Positions 63,556-64,000 of a stretch of 64,000 nucleotides of DNA are shown piece after piece (position 1 is the stretch's first letter; the number at the start of each line of letters is the position of its first letter). The position numbers and the translations under genes were made by a program. The notes under the pieces are model-generated. The model searched no databases. It was not told the origin of the DNA and saw nothing but the letters and a program-made list of their open reading frames with translations. Source of the stretch: Paraburkholderia ultramafica (lineage in GTDB: Bacteria > Pseudomonadota > Gammaproteobacteria > Burkholderiales > Burkholderiaceae); assembly GCF_902859915.1 (NCBI RefSeq), contig NZ_CADIKK010000016.1, positions 1 to 64,000 of the forward strand. The letters run 5' to 3'.

Positions 63556-64000
63556 GAATTGGCTCTAGCGTGTTGAGATTGAGTCAGAAAACAGCGGGGC
63601 GAGTATAAGCGCGCAGGAGTAGCACCACGTCATTTCCGGTCCGGATAGGACCGTTACGTTTTCTTGAGATAATTCGCCACAAATTTGTCACAATTCTGCT
63701 GACATCTCTGCCAGCAAAGGCACAGTGACTGTGTGATTCATCCCTTCGGACGCGTCACTGTTGAATCGAAGCGACGATCTCGGGGTTAGCCGGCATGCGC
63801 ACATCTGAAATGACACCTGGTGCACATCGATCCGGCAACGCAATGCCTGACTGCAAGTCTTAATCTTCGAATCGCAGGCGTGAGTGGCTGAAATCCTTCG
63901 AGGTTTGGACGTTGGTGGTAGTTAGGCGAGGGGCAGTGATGGGTCGACTGCTGGCCCACGTGGAAGCATTAACGGCGCACGGCTCCGTCGACTCGCGGCG
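63556..64000. other. Upstream region of the porin, with small dyads
   Basis: The 445 bp to the window edge hold no gene. CGGTCC-GGATA-GGACCG at 63637-63653 is a perfect 6-bp dyad, and ACAAATTTGT at 63679-63688 a palindrome; both lie about 80-135 bp before the porin start and could be regulator sites. Confidence 0.4.

Noticed and set aside
1-64000. tRNA, rRNA or complete insertion sequences
   Set aside because: None could be recognised by eye; no tRNA-like cloverleaf with conserved GTTCGA loop and no transposase with terminal repeats was found.

Overview
The window looks like part of a secondary replicon (second or third chromosome, or megaplasmid) of a Burkholderiaceae bacterium, most likely Paraburkholderia or Caballeronia. 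The signs are high GC, protein sequences typical of that group, and a plasmid-type replication and partition module: a Rep_3/RepB-like initiator at 9.5-10.9 kb, thirteen 17-bp iterons at 10.97-11.75 kb, and parA-parB at 11.96-14.14 kb. The genus is inferred from protein character alone; no rRNA or tRNA gene was recognised.

Layout. 0-9.4 kb: a secreted protein cut by the left edge, a broken peptide-ABC ATPase, an orphan amino-acid binding protein, a DadA-like oxidase with a divergent MocR regulator, and a patatin/GntP-permease pair. 9.4-14.3 kb: origin and partition. 14.3-18.4 kb: a stretch with no convincing gene but with several inverted repeats. 18.4-23.1 kb: a receiver/HPt remnant, a large lipoprotein lipase-like hydrolase and a 10-bp tandem repeat. 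23.1-28.9 kb: a tripartite RND efflux operon. 29-32.6 kb: a small secreted protein, an ArcD-like permease and two gene fragments.

32.8-38.8 kb is a complete cyclohexanecarboxylate pathway: a MarR regulator (BadR-like) divergent from badH-badI-aliB-aliA-badK. These would carry cyclohexanecarboxylate through its CoA thioester, the 1-ene, the 2-hydroxy and the 2-keto thioesters to pimeloyl-CoA. 38.9-44.3 kb: small envelope proteins, an isonitrile hydratase, a frameshifted aldo/keto reductase and a SnoaL-like protein. 44.8-49.1 kb: a phosphoesterase/phospholipase C-like enzyme, a ketopantoate-reductase homologue, a class II aldolase and a Crp/Fnr regulator. 49.2-50.9 kb: a cobalt-type nitrile hydratase (alpha, beta, accessory).

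51.1-55.4 kb reads as a trans-3-hydroxy-L-proline catabolic locus: a proline-racemase-family dehydratase with Thr in place of the second catalytic Cys, a periplasmic binding protein, an ornithine-cyclodeaminase-family reductase (expected delta1-pyrroline-2-carboxylate reductase), and a divergent FadR-type GntR regulator. The intergenic region holds two copies of GATTTTGGT-N10-ACCA, candidate operators. 55.5-64 kb: an ECF sigma factor with a SnoaL tail and divergent monooxygenase-like gene, a small membrane protein, a PEBP protein, a PQ-loop-like protein with a duplicated proline-rich tail, a CBS-pair protein, an internally deleted hydrolase, DUF1330 and SgcJ-like proteins, and a general porin.

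The replicon carries many broken genes (at least seven) alongside intact catabolic cassettes, as expected of a plastic accessory replicon. The most distinctive signals are the split iteron origin with a detached iteron beyond rep, the nested repeats in the 14.3-18.4 kb desert, the paired operators of the hydroxyproline locus, and the compact cyclohexanecarboxylate operon.
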